From: Streptomyces sp. NBC_00572
Lineage (GTDB): Bacteria > Actinomycetota > Actinomycetes > Streptomycetales > Streptomycetaceae
Length of the DNA stretch: 64,000 nucleotides
NCBI RefSeq assembly: GCF_026341815.1
Contig: NZ_JAPENX010000003.1
Coordinates: 62,001 to 126,000, forward strand
Reading direction: 5' to 3'
Notes under the pieces: model-generated
The model's input: only the letters and a program-made list of their open reading frames with translations
Databases searched by the model: none
Told to the model about the DNA's origin: nothing
Shown: positions 32,544 through 40,207 of the stretch, in pieces
Numbering within the stretch: position 1 is the first letter of the stretch
Layout of the letters: the number at the start of each line of letters is the position of its first letter
Translations under genes and position numbers: made by a program

Positions 32544-33615
32544 ACGCCCGGGGCTCAGCGTCCGGCTGAAACTCACCCTCAGCTACGCCGGGTTCCTCGC
32601 CGTCGCCGGTGCTCTCCTGCTGGCCGTGGTGTGGGGGTTCCTGCTGCGCTACGTACCCGACAACCCCCAGGGCCTTCTCGGGATCTCGCCCAACCGCTAC
32701 CTCCTCGTGCGCACCTTCTTCCCCGCCGCGGCCGTGGCGATGGCCTTCCTGCTCGTGTTCGGCCTCGTCGGGGGATGGCTCCTCGCCGGGCGGATGCTCG
32801 CGCCCCTCACACGAATCACGGACGCGGCACGCACGGCCGGGAACGGGTCGCTGTCCCACCGGATCCGCATGGAGGGACGTCAGGACGAGTTCCGCGAACT
32901 CTCCGACGCGTTCGACTCGATGCTCCGGCAACTCGAGTCCCACGTCGCCGAGCAGCAGAGGTTCGCCGCGAACGCCTCCCACGAGCTGCGCACCCCGCTG
33001 GCGATCTCGCGGACGCTCCTCGATGTCGCCCGCAAGGACCCCACGCGGGACCGGGACGAACTCATCGAACGTCTGCACACCGTCAATACGCGGGCGATCG
33101 ACCTCACCGAGGCCCTCCTGCTGCTCAGCCGCGGCGACCGAGGGAACGTCACACGCGAGAGGGTCGACCTCTCCCTCGTCGCCGAGGAAGCCGCCGAAAC
33201 GCTGCTTCCCCTCGCCGAACAGCGCCGGATCACGCTCGACGTCACCGGCGGGGCGGCCGTGACCGGCGGCTCTGCGGAGCTCCTGCTGCGGATGGTGACG
33301 AACCTCGTCCAGAACGCCGTCGTCCACAACCTCCCCGCCGGCGGCACCGTGACGGTCCACACCGAGGCACACGGCGACACGAGCGTGCTGCGGGTCGAGA
33401 ACACGGGCCGGCCGCTCCCACCGGAACTGGTGCCGACCCTCACCGAACCCTTCCAGCGCGGTACGGAACGCGTACGCACCGACGAGCACGCGGGCGTCGG
33501 CCTCGGCCTGGCCATCGTGCACAGCATCGTCCGCGCCCACGGCGGGACCCTCGACCTCCTCCCCCGCCCCGCCGGTGGTCTGCTCGTCACGGTCAGGCTT
33601 CACTACGCACCGTAG
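32536..33615 (+). CDS. sensor histidine kinase
   Basis: A 359-residue membrane kinase. Two helices (SYAGFLAVAGALLLAVVWGFLL; FFPAAAVAMAFLLVFGLVGGWLL) flank a short extracellular loop of about 20 residues. A HAMP domain, the H-box (NASHELRTPLAIS, His149) and an HATPase_c domain (LVQNAVVHN; GVGLGLAIVHSIVRAHGG) follow. The small loop suggests sensing within or at the membrane. The start is ATG 32536, overlapping the regulator stop; ATG 32506 is an alternative. It is the partner of the upstream response regulator. Confidence 0.94.
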   Translation: MPRRPGLSVRLKLTLSYAGFLAVAGALLLAVVWGFLLRYVPDNPQGLLGISPNRYLLVRTFFPAAAVAMAFLLVFGLVGGWLLAGRMLAPLTRITDAARTAGNGSLSHRIRMEGRQDEFRELSDAFDSMLRQLESHVAEQQRFAANASHELRTPLAISRTLLDVARKDPTRDRDELIERLHTVNTRAIDLTEALLLLSRGDRGNVTRERVDLSLVAEEAAETLLPLAEQRRITLDVTGGAAVTGGSAELLLRMVTNLVQNAVVHNLPAGGTVTVHTEAHGDTSVLRVENTGRPLPPELVPTLTEPFQRGTERVRTDEHAGVGLGLAIVHSIVRAHGGTLDLLPRPAGGLLVTVRLHYAP

Positions 33616-33673
33616 GCCCGCTCGTGGAGTGATGAGGGGGCGGACATCCGGCTCGGGGTGGTCTCCTGCCGTC

Positions 33674-33713
33674 CCGGCCGAGCGAAGCCGACGGCACAGA
33701 TCGTCTCGGCCGG
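33674..33713 (+). terminator. hairpin after the histidine kinase gene
   Basis: CCGGCCGAG and CTCGGCCGG form a perfect 9-bp stem with a 22-base loop. It sits about 60 bases after the kinase stop and just before the next promoter. Confidence 0.5.
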
Positions 33714-33721
33714 ACAGCCCT

Positions 33722-33727
33722 TAGAGT
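33722..33727 (+). promoter_or_regulatory. -10 box before the first HTH-Mop gene
   Basis: TAGAGT lies three to six bases before the GTG codons at 33731 and 33734, and no ribosome site is visible. This fits a leaderless transcript. Confidence 0.45.
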
Positions 33728-33730
33728 GCG

Positions 33731-34132
33731 GTGGTGCCGTCGTACAGCATTGGGCAGGCCGCTCGGCTGCTCGGAGTGAGTTCGGAGACCGTTCGCCGGT
33801 GGGCGGACGGCGGTCGTCTGCGCGTGGACCGAGACGGTTCGGGCAACCGCGTGGTCGACGGAGCAGGGCTGGCGCGCTTCGCCCAGGAACGGGGAGCCGG
33901 CCTGCACGCGGTGCCCGAGGACGACGTGCCGACCTCGGTACGCAACTCGTTCGTCGGGATCGTCACCGCGGTACGCGTCGACGACGTGGCCGCGCAGGTG
34001 GAGATCCAGGCGGGCCCGCACCGCCTCGTGTCCCTCGTGACACGCGAAGCCGTCGAGGAGCTCGCACTCGACGTCGGCGTCACCGTCACCGCCCGCGTGA
34101 AGTCGACCAGCGTCCACATCGACCTCACCTGA
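33731..34132 (+). CDS. helix-turn-helix / Mop-domain regulator, copy 1
   Basis: 133 residues. Residues 4-50 form an excisionase/MerR-type DNA-binding helix-turn-helix (SYSIGQAARLLGVSSETVRRW). Residues about 68-133 form a Mop (TOBE) molybdate-binding domain (SVRNSFVGIVTAVRVDDVAA, then VTREAVEELALDVG, VKSTSVHIDLT). It is probably a molybdate- or tungstate-responsive regulator. It is the most divergent of three paralogs in this window (others at 36.05 and 51.35 kb). It starts at GTG 33731 or 33734. Repeats of ATCGACCTCA follow its 3' end. Confidence 0.85.
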   Translation: MVPSYSIGQAARLLGVSSETVRRWADGGRLRVDRDGSGNRVVDGAGLARFAQERGAGLHAVPEDDVPTSVRNSFVGIVTAVRVDDVAAQVEIQAGPHRLVSLVTREAVEELALDVGVTVTARVKSTSVHIDLT

Positions 34133-34186
34133 CCTGGATCGACCTCACCCGAGCACGGATCGACCTCATCTGACCCTGGCCGGCCC

Positions 34187-35716
34187 TCAACGGCACAGCA
34201 ACGCGGCCCGCAGATCCAGCCGATGGTCCAAACGGGACAGATCCCGCCCGGTGAGGCTCTCGATGCGCTCGATCCGGTAGTGGACCGTGTTCACGTGCAG
34301 GTGCAGGGCCTCGGAGGTCCTCGCCCAGGAGCAGTTCTCCCGCAGGAAGACCTCCAGCGTCTCCAACAGCACGGCATGCGAGGCCCGGTCGTCCTGCAGG
34401 AGCGGTCCCAGGACGGTGTCGCGGTAGACGGTGCGGACGTCGGTGGGGATGCCCGCCAGGAGCGTTTCCAGTCCGCGCAGGTCCTCCAGGCCCGCCACGA
34501 GCGCAGCCGCCGGCGCCGTCGTACGGGCCGCCGCGAGCGCATAGCGGGCCTGCGTCAGGGCCCGGCCCAGGTCGGCCGGAGTGCCCACCGGCCCGCCGAC
34601 CCCGGCGTGCAGAGCCGCCTTCGGGCGGCAGGCGTGCAGCAGCGGCCACACCTCGCCCAGCACCGCCCGCACGTCCGGCTCCCCGCCGTCCTCGTGTGCC
34701 AGGAGCGCCAACGCCTCACCGCCCGGCCGCTCCGCGACGGCGAACACGGCCGACGGCAGATGGCTCAGCGCCTCCGTGAGCGCGGCCACCCCGTCGGCCC
34801 GCTCGCCCGCCGGTTCCAGGGACGCCACCACCACGGTGTAGGGCCCGGTGGCGGGCAGCGCGCACGAACCCAGCGCGTTCTCCACGCCGTTGACCTCGCC
34901 GTACGCCGCACCGACAAGCGCCATGAGCTCCTCGTAGGCCTGCCTGCGCTCCTTCCGGCGCCGGTCCAGACGACGCCGGTGCCGGCCCAGGAGTTCGGCT
35001 ATCTCGTGCAGCACCCGCGGCGGCACCTCGTTGCCCTCCGGCAGGTGCAGATGCCAGGCGTCGAACGCGGTGTCGTCGGCGTCGACGCGGACCGTCATGC
35101 CGCGTGTACCCCGCAGCGCCTCCGCGGCCCGCCGCGCCGGCAGTTCGCCCGCCTCGCTCGTGCGGGCGAGGGTACGGCCGCTGCCGGTCAGCAAGTAGCA
35201 GGCGGGCGTCCCCAGATGAGCGAAGGCGCGCTCCAGCAGAACACCGGCCGACGCCCCGCCCTCCAGGACGCGGTCGAGGTCGACGCGTACGTTCTCCGGC
35301 AGGGCGTGGTGGTCCGTGGGGCGGCGGCTCAGTTCGCCCCACTGGCGCACGTACACCGCTTCGGTGATCGCCCGGAAACTCGTATGGGCCGGCACCGCGA
35401 CCAGCGCGATCCGGTGCTCCCGGCAGGCATCCGCCAGCTGCACGGGCACTTCCCCGTGGGTCTCCTCCCCCGCCAGCAGGGCCACCGCACCGGCGTCCCT
35501 CAGCGCCGACACGAAGCGGTCGGTCTTCGCCGGGTCGCCGTCCCGGGTCCACCACACCAGCCCGCTCAGGACGACCTCCCCCGGCTGAAGGAACCGGGCC
35601 GGGTCCTCCAGATCGGTCGCCGTCACACCACCGATCTCCTGACCGAGCAGGACCTCGTCACCCCAGACGAGGGAGAGGTCAAGACGGTCCAGGCGGAGAA
35701 GTTGATCGACCTGCAT
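34187..35716 (-). CDS. PucR-family transcriptional regulator
   Basis: A 509-residue regulator. An N-terminal PucR/DUF1869-like purine-regulator domain (SLVWGDEVLLGQEIGGVTATDL to AHTSFRAITEAVY) is followed by a central GGDEF-like region. The C-terminal PucR helix-turn-helix is RENCSWARTSEALHLHVNTV followed by HYRIERIESLTG. PucR proteins often activate purine catabolism, for example xanthine dehydrogenase, a molybdoenzyme. Here it sits between two HTH-Mop genes next to modA. The start is ATG 35716, with GGAG six bases upstream. Confidence 0.9.
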   Translation of the reverse strand: MQVDQLLRLDRLDLSLVWGDEVLLGQEIGGVTATDLEDPARFLQPGEVVLSGLVWWTRDGDPAKTDRFVSALRDAGAVALLAGEETHGEVPVQLADACREHRIALVAVPAHTSFRAITEAVYVRQWGELSRRPTDHHALPENVRVDLDRVLEGGASAGVLLERAFAHLGTPACYLLTGSGRTLARTSEAGELPARRAAEALRGTRGMTVRVDADDTAFDAWHLHLPEGNEVPPRVLHEIAELLGRHRRRLDRRRKERRQAYEELMALVGAAYGEVNGVENALGSCALPATGPYTVVVASLEPAGERADGVAALTEALSHLPSAVFAVAERPGGEALALLAHEDGGEPDVRAVLGEVWPLLHACRPKAALHAGVGGPVGTPADLGRALTQARYALAAARTTAPAAALVAGLEDLRGLETLLAGIPTDVRTVYRDTVLGPLLQDDRASHAVLLETLEVFLRENCSWARTSEALHLHVNTVHYRIERIESLTGRDLSRLDHRLDLRAALLCR

Positions 35717-35786
35717 GCGGAACTCCTAGGGCACCCACGGGACGCGCCCGCATCTCATATTCACGAGGCACATTCGAGTCCGACCA

Positions 35787-35813
35787 TCGTAGATGCCAAG
35801 AGAAGTCTGCAAA
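35787..35813 (-). promoter_or_regulatory. candidate promoter of the pucR-like gene
   Basis: On the minus strand a -35 TTGCAG and a -10 TACGAT (35792-35787) are only 15-16 bases apart, about 70 bp before the start. The interval 35717-36049 otherwise holds no gene. Confidence 0.35.
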
Positions 35814-36012
35814 ATGCCTCTTGCTCGATCGGCCAGAGCGCGGTACGCAGCGCTGGAGGATCTCGGCATTGCCCCAGCACCGGACGCCGTGGTGGCGGGT
35901 ACACGACTCGTCGCGACCTCCCACCGATGAGTTCCCGATGAGCTCCCGACCGACGCGTTCGTCCCTTCCTCCAAGCCACCTCTCATTCGCCATGGAGACT
36001 CGCACGGGCTTG

Positions 36013-36042
36013 TTGCAGATGAGACCCTCATCGACCTACGGT
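36013..36042 (+). promoter_or_regulatory. promoter with internal operator before HTH-Mop copy 2
   Basis: TTGCAG (36013-36018) and TACGGT (36037-36042) are 18 bases apart, and the -10 ends seven bases before ATG 36050. GATGAG/CTCATC (36018-36032) is a perfect inverted repeat lying between the two boxes, placed for repression of the molybdate operon. Confidence 0.6.
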
Positions 36043-36049
36043 GTGGCAC

Positions 36050-36445
36050 ATGCAGTCCTACACGATCGGTCAGGCCGCTCGTCTGCTGGGCGTGAGCCCG
36101 GATACGGCGCGGCGCTGGGCGGACGCGGGAAGGATCGCGACCCACCGCGACGAGAGCGGTCGGCGCCTGATCGACGGCACGTCGCTGGCCGCGTTCTCCG
36201 CGGAGATCGCGCAGGGCGGCAGCGGCGACGACGACGCGTCGTACACCTCGGTCCGGAACGCGTTCCCCGGCATCGTCACCGCGATCAAGCTCGGTGACAT
36301 CGCGGCCCAGGTCACGATCCAGGCCGGTCCGCATCGTCTCGTCTCGCTCCTCACCCGGGAGGCCGTGGAGGAGCTGGGTCTCGAAGTCGGCATGCAGGCC
36401 ACCGCCCGCGTGAAGTCGACCAGCGTGCACATCGACCGCACCTGA
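36050..36445 (+). CDS. helix-turn-helix / Mop-domain regulator, copy 2
   Basis: 131 residues, with the same layout as the copy at 33.7 kb: an N-terminal helix-turn-helix (SYTIGQAARLLGVSPDTARRW), a short acidic linker, and a C-terminal Mop domain (NAFPGIVTAIKLGDIAA, LLTREAVEELGLEVG, VKSTSVHIDRT). By eye it differs from the 51.35-kb copy at about 17 positions. It lies 102 bp upstream of modA on the same strand and is the best candidate for the molybdate sensor of that operon. The ATG 36050 start is probably leaderless. It replaces a classical ModE, which is not in the window. Confidence 0.88.
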   Translation: MQSYTIGQAARLLGVSPDTARRWADAGRIATHRDESGRRLIDGTSLAAFSAEIAQGGSGDDDASYTSVRNAFPGIVTAIKLGDIAAQVTIQAGPHRLVSLLTREAVEELGLEVGMQATARVKSTSVHIDRT

Positions 36446-36547
36446 CCCCTCACGCAGTACCGGCAGTACCGGGTTGCATCGGCCGTCGGCGCGGCCCGTC
36501 ACCCCCAGCCATGCATCTCCCTTACGTCCCAAGGAGTTCGGACCCTC

Positions 36548-37363
36548 ATGTCTCTCGCCCTCACCGCCACCAGACGCCGCACCGCCGCCGCTGTCCTGAC
36601 CGCGGCCCTCCTCGTCCCGCTCGCCGCCTGCGGCAACGACGACACCAAGAAGGACACCGGCGGCTCCAAGCCGTCCGAGTCGGCGAGCGGCGCGCCCGCC
36701 GCCCAGCTCACCGTCCTCGCCGCCGCCTCGCTCACCGACGTCTTCAAGACGGCCGGCGCCGCGTACGAGAAGTCCCACCCCGGCACGAAGATCACCTTCT
36801 CGTTCGCCGGCTCCCAGGAACTCGTCGCACAGGTCGCCCAGGGCGCCCCCGCGGACGCCCTGATCACCGCCGACACCAAGAGCATGGACAAGGTCAAGGC
36901 CGACACCGGCACCCCGGTCGTCATCGCCAAGAACCGGCTCGTCATCGCCACCGCCGAGGGCAACCCGTACAAGGTCGACGAGCTCAAGGACCTCGCCGAC
37001 ACCAAGCTCAAGGTCGTCCTCGCCGCCCCCGAGGTCCCGGCCGGCAAGTACAGCAAGAAGGTCCTCGACGCCCAGAAGATCACGGTGAAGGCGGTCTCCC
37101 AGGAGCCCAACGTCCGCGCCGTCCTCAGCAAGGTCGAGCTCGGCGAGGCCGACGCCGGTCTCGTCTACAAGACCGACGCGGAGAGCGCCAAGGACAAGGT
37201 CGACGCCGTCGAGATCCCCGACGACCAGAACGCCGTCGCCCAGTACCCCGCCGCCACGATCAAGGACTCCAAGAACGCCGAGGCCGCAGCCGCCTTCGTC
37301 ACCTGGCTCTCCTCGCCCGAGGCGCAGAAGATCCTCCAGGACGCCGGCTTCCAGAAGCCGTAA
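36548..37363 (+). CDS. modA: molybdate ABC transporter substrate-binding lipoprotein
   Basis: A 271-residue lipoprotein. The signal ends in LAAC (Cys at about 28), followed by a Ser/Gly linker. The ModA core follows: LTVLAAASLTDVFKTAGAAYEKSHPG, FSFAGSQELVAQVAQGAPADALITAD and VLSKVELGEADAGLVYKTD. The AAASL and GSQ loops carry the oxyanion-binding residues. It captures molybdate or tungstate outside the membrane and delivers it to the ModBC protein encoded next. A stable hairpin separates the two genes. The start is ATG 36548. Confidence 0.95.
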   Translation: MSLALTATRRRTAAAVLTAALLVPLAACGNDDTKKDTGGSKPSESASGAPAAQLTVLAAASLTDVFKTAGAAYEKSHPGTKITFSFAGSQELVAQVAQGAPADALITADTKSMDKVKADTGTPVVIAKNRLVIATAEGNPYKVDELKDLADTKLKVVLAAPEVPAGKYSKKVLDAQKITVKAVSQEPNVRAVLSKVELGEADAGLVYKTDAESAKDKVDAVEIPDDQNAVAQYPAATIKDSKNAEAAAAFVTWLSSPEAQKILQDAGFQKP

Positions 37364-37379
37364 CCTCCTCAGATCGCGA

Positions 37380-37412
37380 GGGGCTGCCCGGATCGGGGGA
37401 CCGGGCAGCCCC
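37380..37412 (+). terminator. hairpin between modA and modBC
   Basis: GGGGCTGCCCGG and CCGGGCAGCCCC form a perfect 12-bp stem with a nine-base loop, followed by TTGTT. It starts 17 bases after the modA stop and ends 29 bases before modBC. It is either an attenuating terminator or an mRNA 3'-end stabiliser. Confidence 0.75.
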
Positions 37413-37441
37413 TTGTTCCTCCTACGTCTTCAGGACATTCG

Positions 37442-39460
37442 ATGAAACGATCAGGCGTCCGTACACCCGGAGCCCGCACGCCCGTCGCTCTGGCCGTACC
37501 GGCGCTCCTGGCCGTGGCGTTCCTGACGCTTCCTCTGATCGGCATCCTCGTACGGACGGAGTGGGGCGAACTCTCCGACCACCTCACCTCTCCCGGGACG
37601 ATCGAGGCGCTGCGGCTCTCCCTCGTCGTGTCGTTCTGGGCGCTGGGACTGTCACTGGTGCTCGGTGTCCCGCTCGCCTGGCTGCTGGCCCGGGTGTCCT
37701 TCCCCGGCAAGGCGCTCGTCCGTTCCCTCGTGCTGCTGCCCATGGTGCTGCCGCCCACCGTCGGCGGTGTGGCGCTGCTCCTCGCCTTCGGCCGGCGCGG
37801 GCTGCTCGGCCCCTGGTTCGAGGACGCCTTCGGCATCACCTTCCCGTTCCACACGTCCGGAGCGGTCATCGCGGCCACGTTCGTGGCCATGCCCTTCCTC
37901 GTCATCAGCCTCGAAGGCGCGCTCGGCGGACTGCGGCCGCGCTACGAGGAGACCGCGGCCTCGCTCGGCGCCTCGCCGGTACGGGTCTTCTTCACCGTCA
38001 CGCTGCCCATGGTCGCCCCCGGTCTCATCGCGGGCGCGGCCCTCACCTGGGCACGGGCACTCGGCGAGTTCGGCGCCACCATCACCTTCGCCGGGAACCT
38101 CCCCGGCACCACCCAGACCCTCCCCCTCCAGGTCTACCTCCTGCTCCAGGACGAACCGGAAGCCGCCACGTCCGTCTCCCTCCTGCTGCTCGCCATCGCC
38201 ATGGGTGTACTGATCGCCCTGCGCGGCCGCTGGACGGGAACCCCTACGGACCGCCGTACGCGCCCCGCCCCGGCAGCCGGACCCGACGATCCCGCGCCGG
38301 TCCCGCAGGCGCCCCCCGTGTCCGTGTCCGGGCTGGTCTCCGAGCGGTCCGAGCGGTTCGAAAAGTCCGAGGAGTCCGAGGAGTCCGAGGAGTCCGAGCG
38401 GTTCGAGTCCAAGGAGGGCGCCGAACGCTGGGCGCTCCACGCCGAGGTCACCGGCTTCACCCACCTCACCCTCGACGCCGAACCCGGCACCACCATCGCC
38501 GTCGTCGGCCCCAACGGCGCCGGAAAGACCACCCTCCTCCGCGCCCTCCTCGGCCTCACCCCCCGCGCCCACGCCGCACTCCGGCTCGGCGACACCGACG
38601 TCACCGCCCTGCCCCCGCACCGACGGCATGTCGCCTGGGTCCCCCAGGACGGCGCGCTGTTCCCGCACATGAGCGCCCTGGCCAACACCGCGTACGGCCT
38701 CCGGGCCCAAGGAGTACGCCGAGCCGAGGCCCGCCGCGAGGCACGATCCTGGCTCGACCGTCTCGGCGTCGGCCACCTCGCCCACCGCCGGCCCACGCAG
38801 CTCTCCGGCGGCCAGGCCCAACGCGTCGCCCTGGCCCGCGCCCTGGCCGCGCGCCCCCGGCTCCTCGTCCTCGACGAGCCGCTCGCGGCCCTCGACCAGA
38901 CCACCCGCGCCCACGTCCGCCACACCCTGCGCACCCACCTCTCCGGCTTCGCCGGCGTCTGCCTCATCGTCACCCACGACCCGGTCGAGGCCGTCTCCCT
39001 CGCCACTCGCGTCCTCGTCCTCGACGAAGGCCGTGCCCTCCAGGACGCCCCACCCGTGGAGGTCACCCGGCACCCACGCTCTCCCTGGGTCGCCCGCATG
39101 CTGGGCCGCAACGCCTGGCCCGGCATCGCCTCCACCGAGGGGCTCGCCTTCGACGGAGGCGGCACCCTGGTCGCGTCCGACCCACCGCCGCCCGGCACCC
39201 CGGCGCTCGCGATCGTCGCGCCCGAGGCGGTCTCACTCCACCGCGACAAGCCGACCGGCAGCCCCCGCAACGTCTGGCCCGGCACCGTACGCGAGATCAC
39301 CGCGAGCGGCAGCCGGCTCCGGGTCCTGATCACCTCCGACCAGGCCCCCGACCTCGTCGCCGAGATCACCCCGCAGGCGGCCACCGAACTCGGCCTCGCC
39401 GACGGGGTGTCCGTCTGGACCAGCGTCAAGGCGACCGAGACGACGATCGTCCCCCTCTGA
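37442..39460 (+). CDS. modBC: molybdate ABC transporter permease-ATPase fusion (ModB-ModC)
   Basis: A 672-residue protein that joins two subunits normally made separately. Residues 1 to about 265 are a ModB permease with about six helices and the EAA loop (EETAASLGASPVRVFFTVTLP, near 169). A charged linker follows (about 300-330), built on S-E-E repeats. Then comes a ModC ATPase: Walker A GPNGAGKTT (356-364), signature LSGGQAQR (454), Walker B LLVLDEP (474), the THD switch, and a C-terminal TOBE domain (about 610-672). The reading frame is continuous, with no hidden stop or restart. The start is ATG 37442. It is energised by ATP and fed by ModA. Confidence 0.93.
   Translation: MKRSGVRTPGARTPVALAVPALLAVAFLTLPLIGILVRTEWGELSDHLTSPGTIEALRLSLVVSFWALGLSLVLGVPLAWLLARVSFPGKALVRSLVLLPMVLPPTVGGVALLLAFGRRGLLGPWFEDAFGITFPFHTSGAVIAATFVAMPFLVISLEGALGGLRPRYEETAASLGASPVRVFFTVTLPMVAPGLIAGAALTWARALGEFGATITFAGNLPGTTQTLPLQVYLLLQDEPEAATSVSLLLLAIAMGVLIALRGRWTGTPTDRRTRPAPAAGPDDPAPVPQAPPVSVSGLVSERSERFEKSEESEESEESERFESKEGAERWALHAEVTGFTHLTLDAEPGTTIAVVGPNGAGKTTLLRALLGLTPRAHAALRLGDTDVTALPPHRRHVAWVPQDGALFPHMSALANTAYGLRAQGVRRAEARREARSWLDRLGVGHLAHRRPTQLSGGQAQRVALARALAARPRLLVLDEPLAALDQTTRAHVRHTLRTHLSGFAGVCLIVTHDPVEAVSLATRVLVLDEGRALQDAPPVEVTRHPRSPWVARMLGRNAWPGIASTEGLAFDGGGTLVASDPPPPGTPALAIVAPEAVSLHRDKPTGSPRNVWPGTVREITASGSRLRVLITSDQAPDLVAEITPQAATELGLADGVSVWTSVKATETTIVPL
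38364..38399. repeat. 9-bp tandem repeat in the ModBC linker
   Basis: AGTCCGAGG is repeated four times, with a final-base change in the last copy. It encodes the S-E-E run of the fusion linker. The repeat keeps the frame, so copy-number change would alter only linker length. Confidence 0.8.
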
Positions 39461-39503
39461 CCTGCCCCGGGTGCCAACGGTGCCGGGAGAAAGCGAGGAC
39501 GAC

Positions 39504-39872
39504 ATGACGGAACGCGACGAGTCCACGGTCCGTGACTGGCTGCGCGGCATCGAGGTGTTCGCCCGCCCCTTGCCCGAGTTCGTGACGGAACGAGCCCCGG
39601 CGGAGCCCTCGGATCTGTTCCTGGAATGGCTGACCGATGCCGTCGCGGCAGGTGTCCCCGATCCCCATGCCATGACCCTGTCCACCGTGGACGAGGAGGG
39701 CGACCCCGATGCTCGGGTCCTCATCCTCAAGAACGTGGACACCGCCGGCTTCCAGTTCGCCGCCCACGCCGACAGCCCGAAGGGCGTGCAGCTCGCCGGC
39801 AGTCCCTGGGCGGCACTCACCTTCTACTGGGCACGCACCGGTGGAGATCTCCACGCAGTCGCCCGGGCCTAG
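39504..39872 (+). pseudogene. truncated pyridoxamine 5'-phosphate oxidase (pdxH) fragment
   Basis: The 122 codons keep the N-terminal half of a PdxH-like FMN oxidase: LFLEWLTDAVAAGVPDPHAMTLSTV, DARVLILKNVDTAGFQFA and WAALTFYW. Homology then stops abruptly near 39835, and the reading frame ends at TAG (39870-39872), which belongs to the left end of a MITE. The C-terminal FMN- and PLP-binding region is missing and not found beyond the element. The fragment cannot be a working oxidase. ATG 39504 has GAGGAC upstream, and the fragment follows modBC by 43 bp. Confidence 0.85.
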
Positions 39873-40066
39873 GGGGTGTCTTGCCGATCAGGCCGGATCA
39901 GGGAGCGGCGGCTGGTGCATGGGGTCTCCCCAGGCCGCAGGGGCCGAGGGGACGCATCGCAAGGCGGAGAAGGGAGGCATGGCGGAGCCATGCCGACCGA
40001 CGACAACGGGGCGAGGCGCGGTGCCAGGCGTCGCGAGCCCGGCCTGATCGACAAGACACCCCCTAG
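39869..40066. mobile_element. MITE with 27-bp terminal inverted repeats
   Basis: A 198-bp non-coding element. The ends read CCTAGGGGGTGTCTTG then CGATCAGGCC on the left, and the complement on the right, with a single mismatch in 27 bases. Each end carries CTAG (39869-39872, 40063-40066), which fits a YTAR target duplication of IS5-type transposases. The interior has short inverted pieces but no reading frame for a transposase. Very similar short elements are, as I recall, scattered in Streptomyces genomes. It lies at the broken end of pdxH. Confidence 0.85.
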
Positions 40067-40207
40067 GCAATGCGCCCGTGGCGACCCGACCGGGCGCCGC
40101 GGGAGGCGTCGACGCCGAAGGCCGGTCGACCCGCCCCGTTGTCCGCGACCACGAAGCCGCATCGCGGCGCGTACAACGGCCCGGGGCTGTAGCCCAGCCC
40201 GGCAGTG

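Noticed and set aside
36511..39507. A 998-codon open frame over modA and modBC
   Set aside because: Arg/Pro/Gly-rich translation with no domain. It is an out-of-frame reading of high-GC coding DNA; modA and modBC in their own frames have full family motifs.
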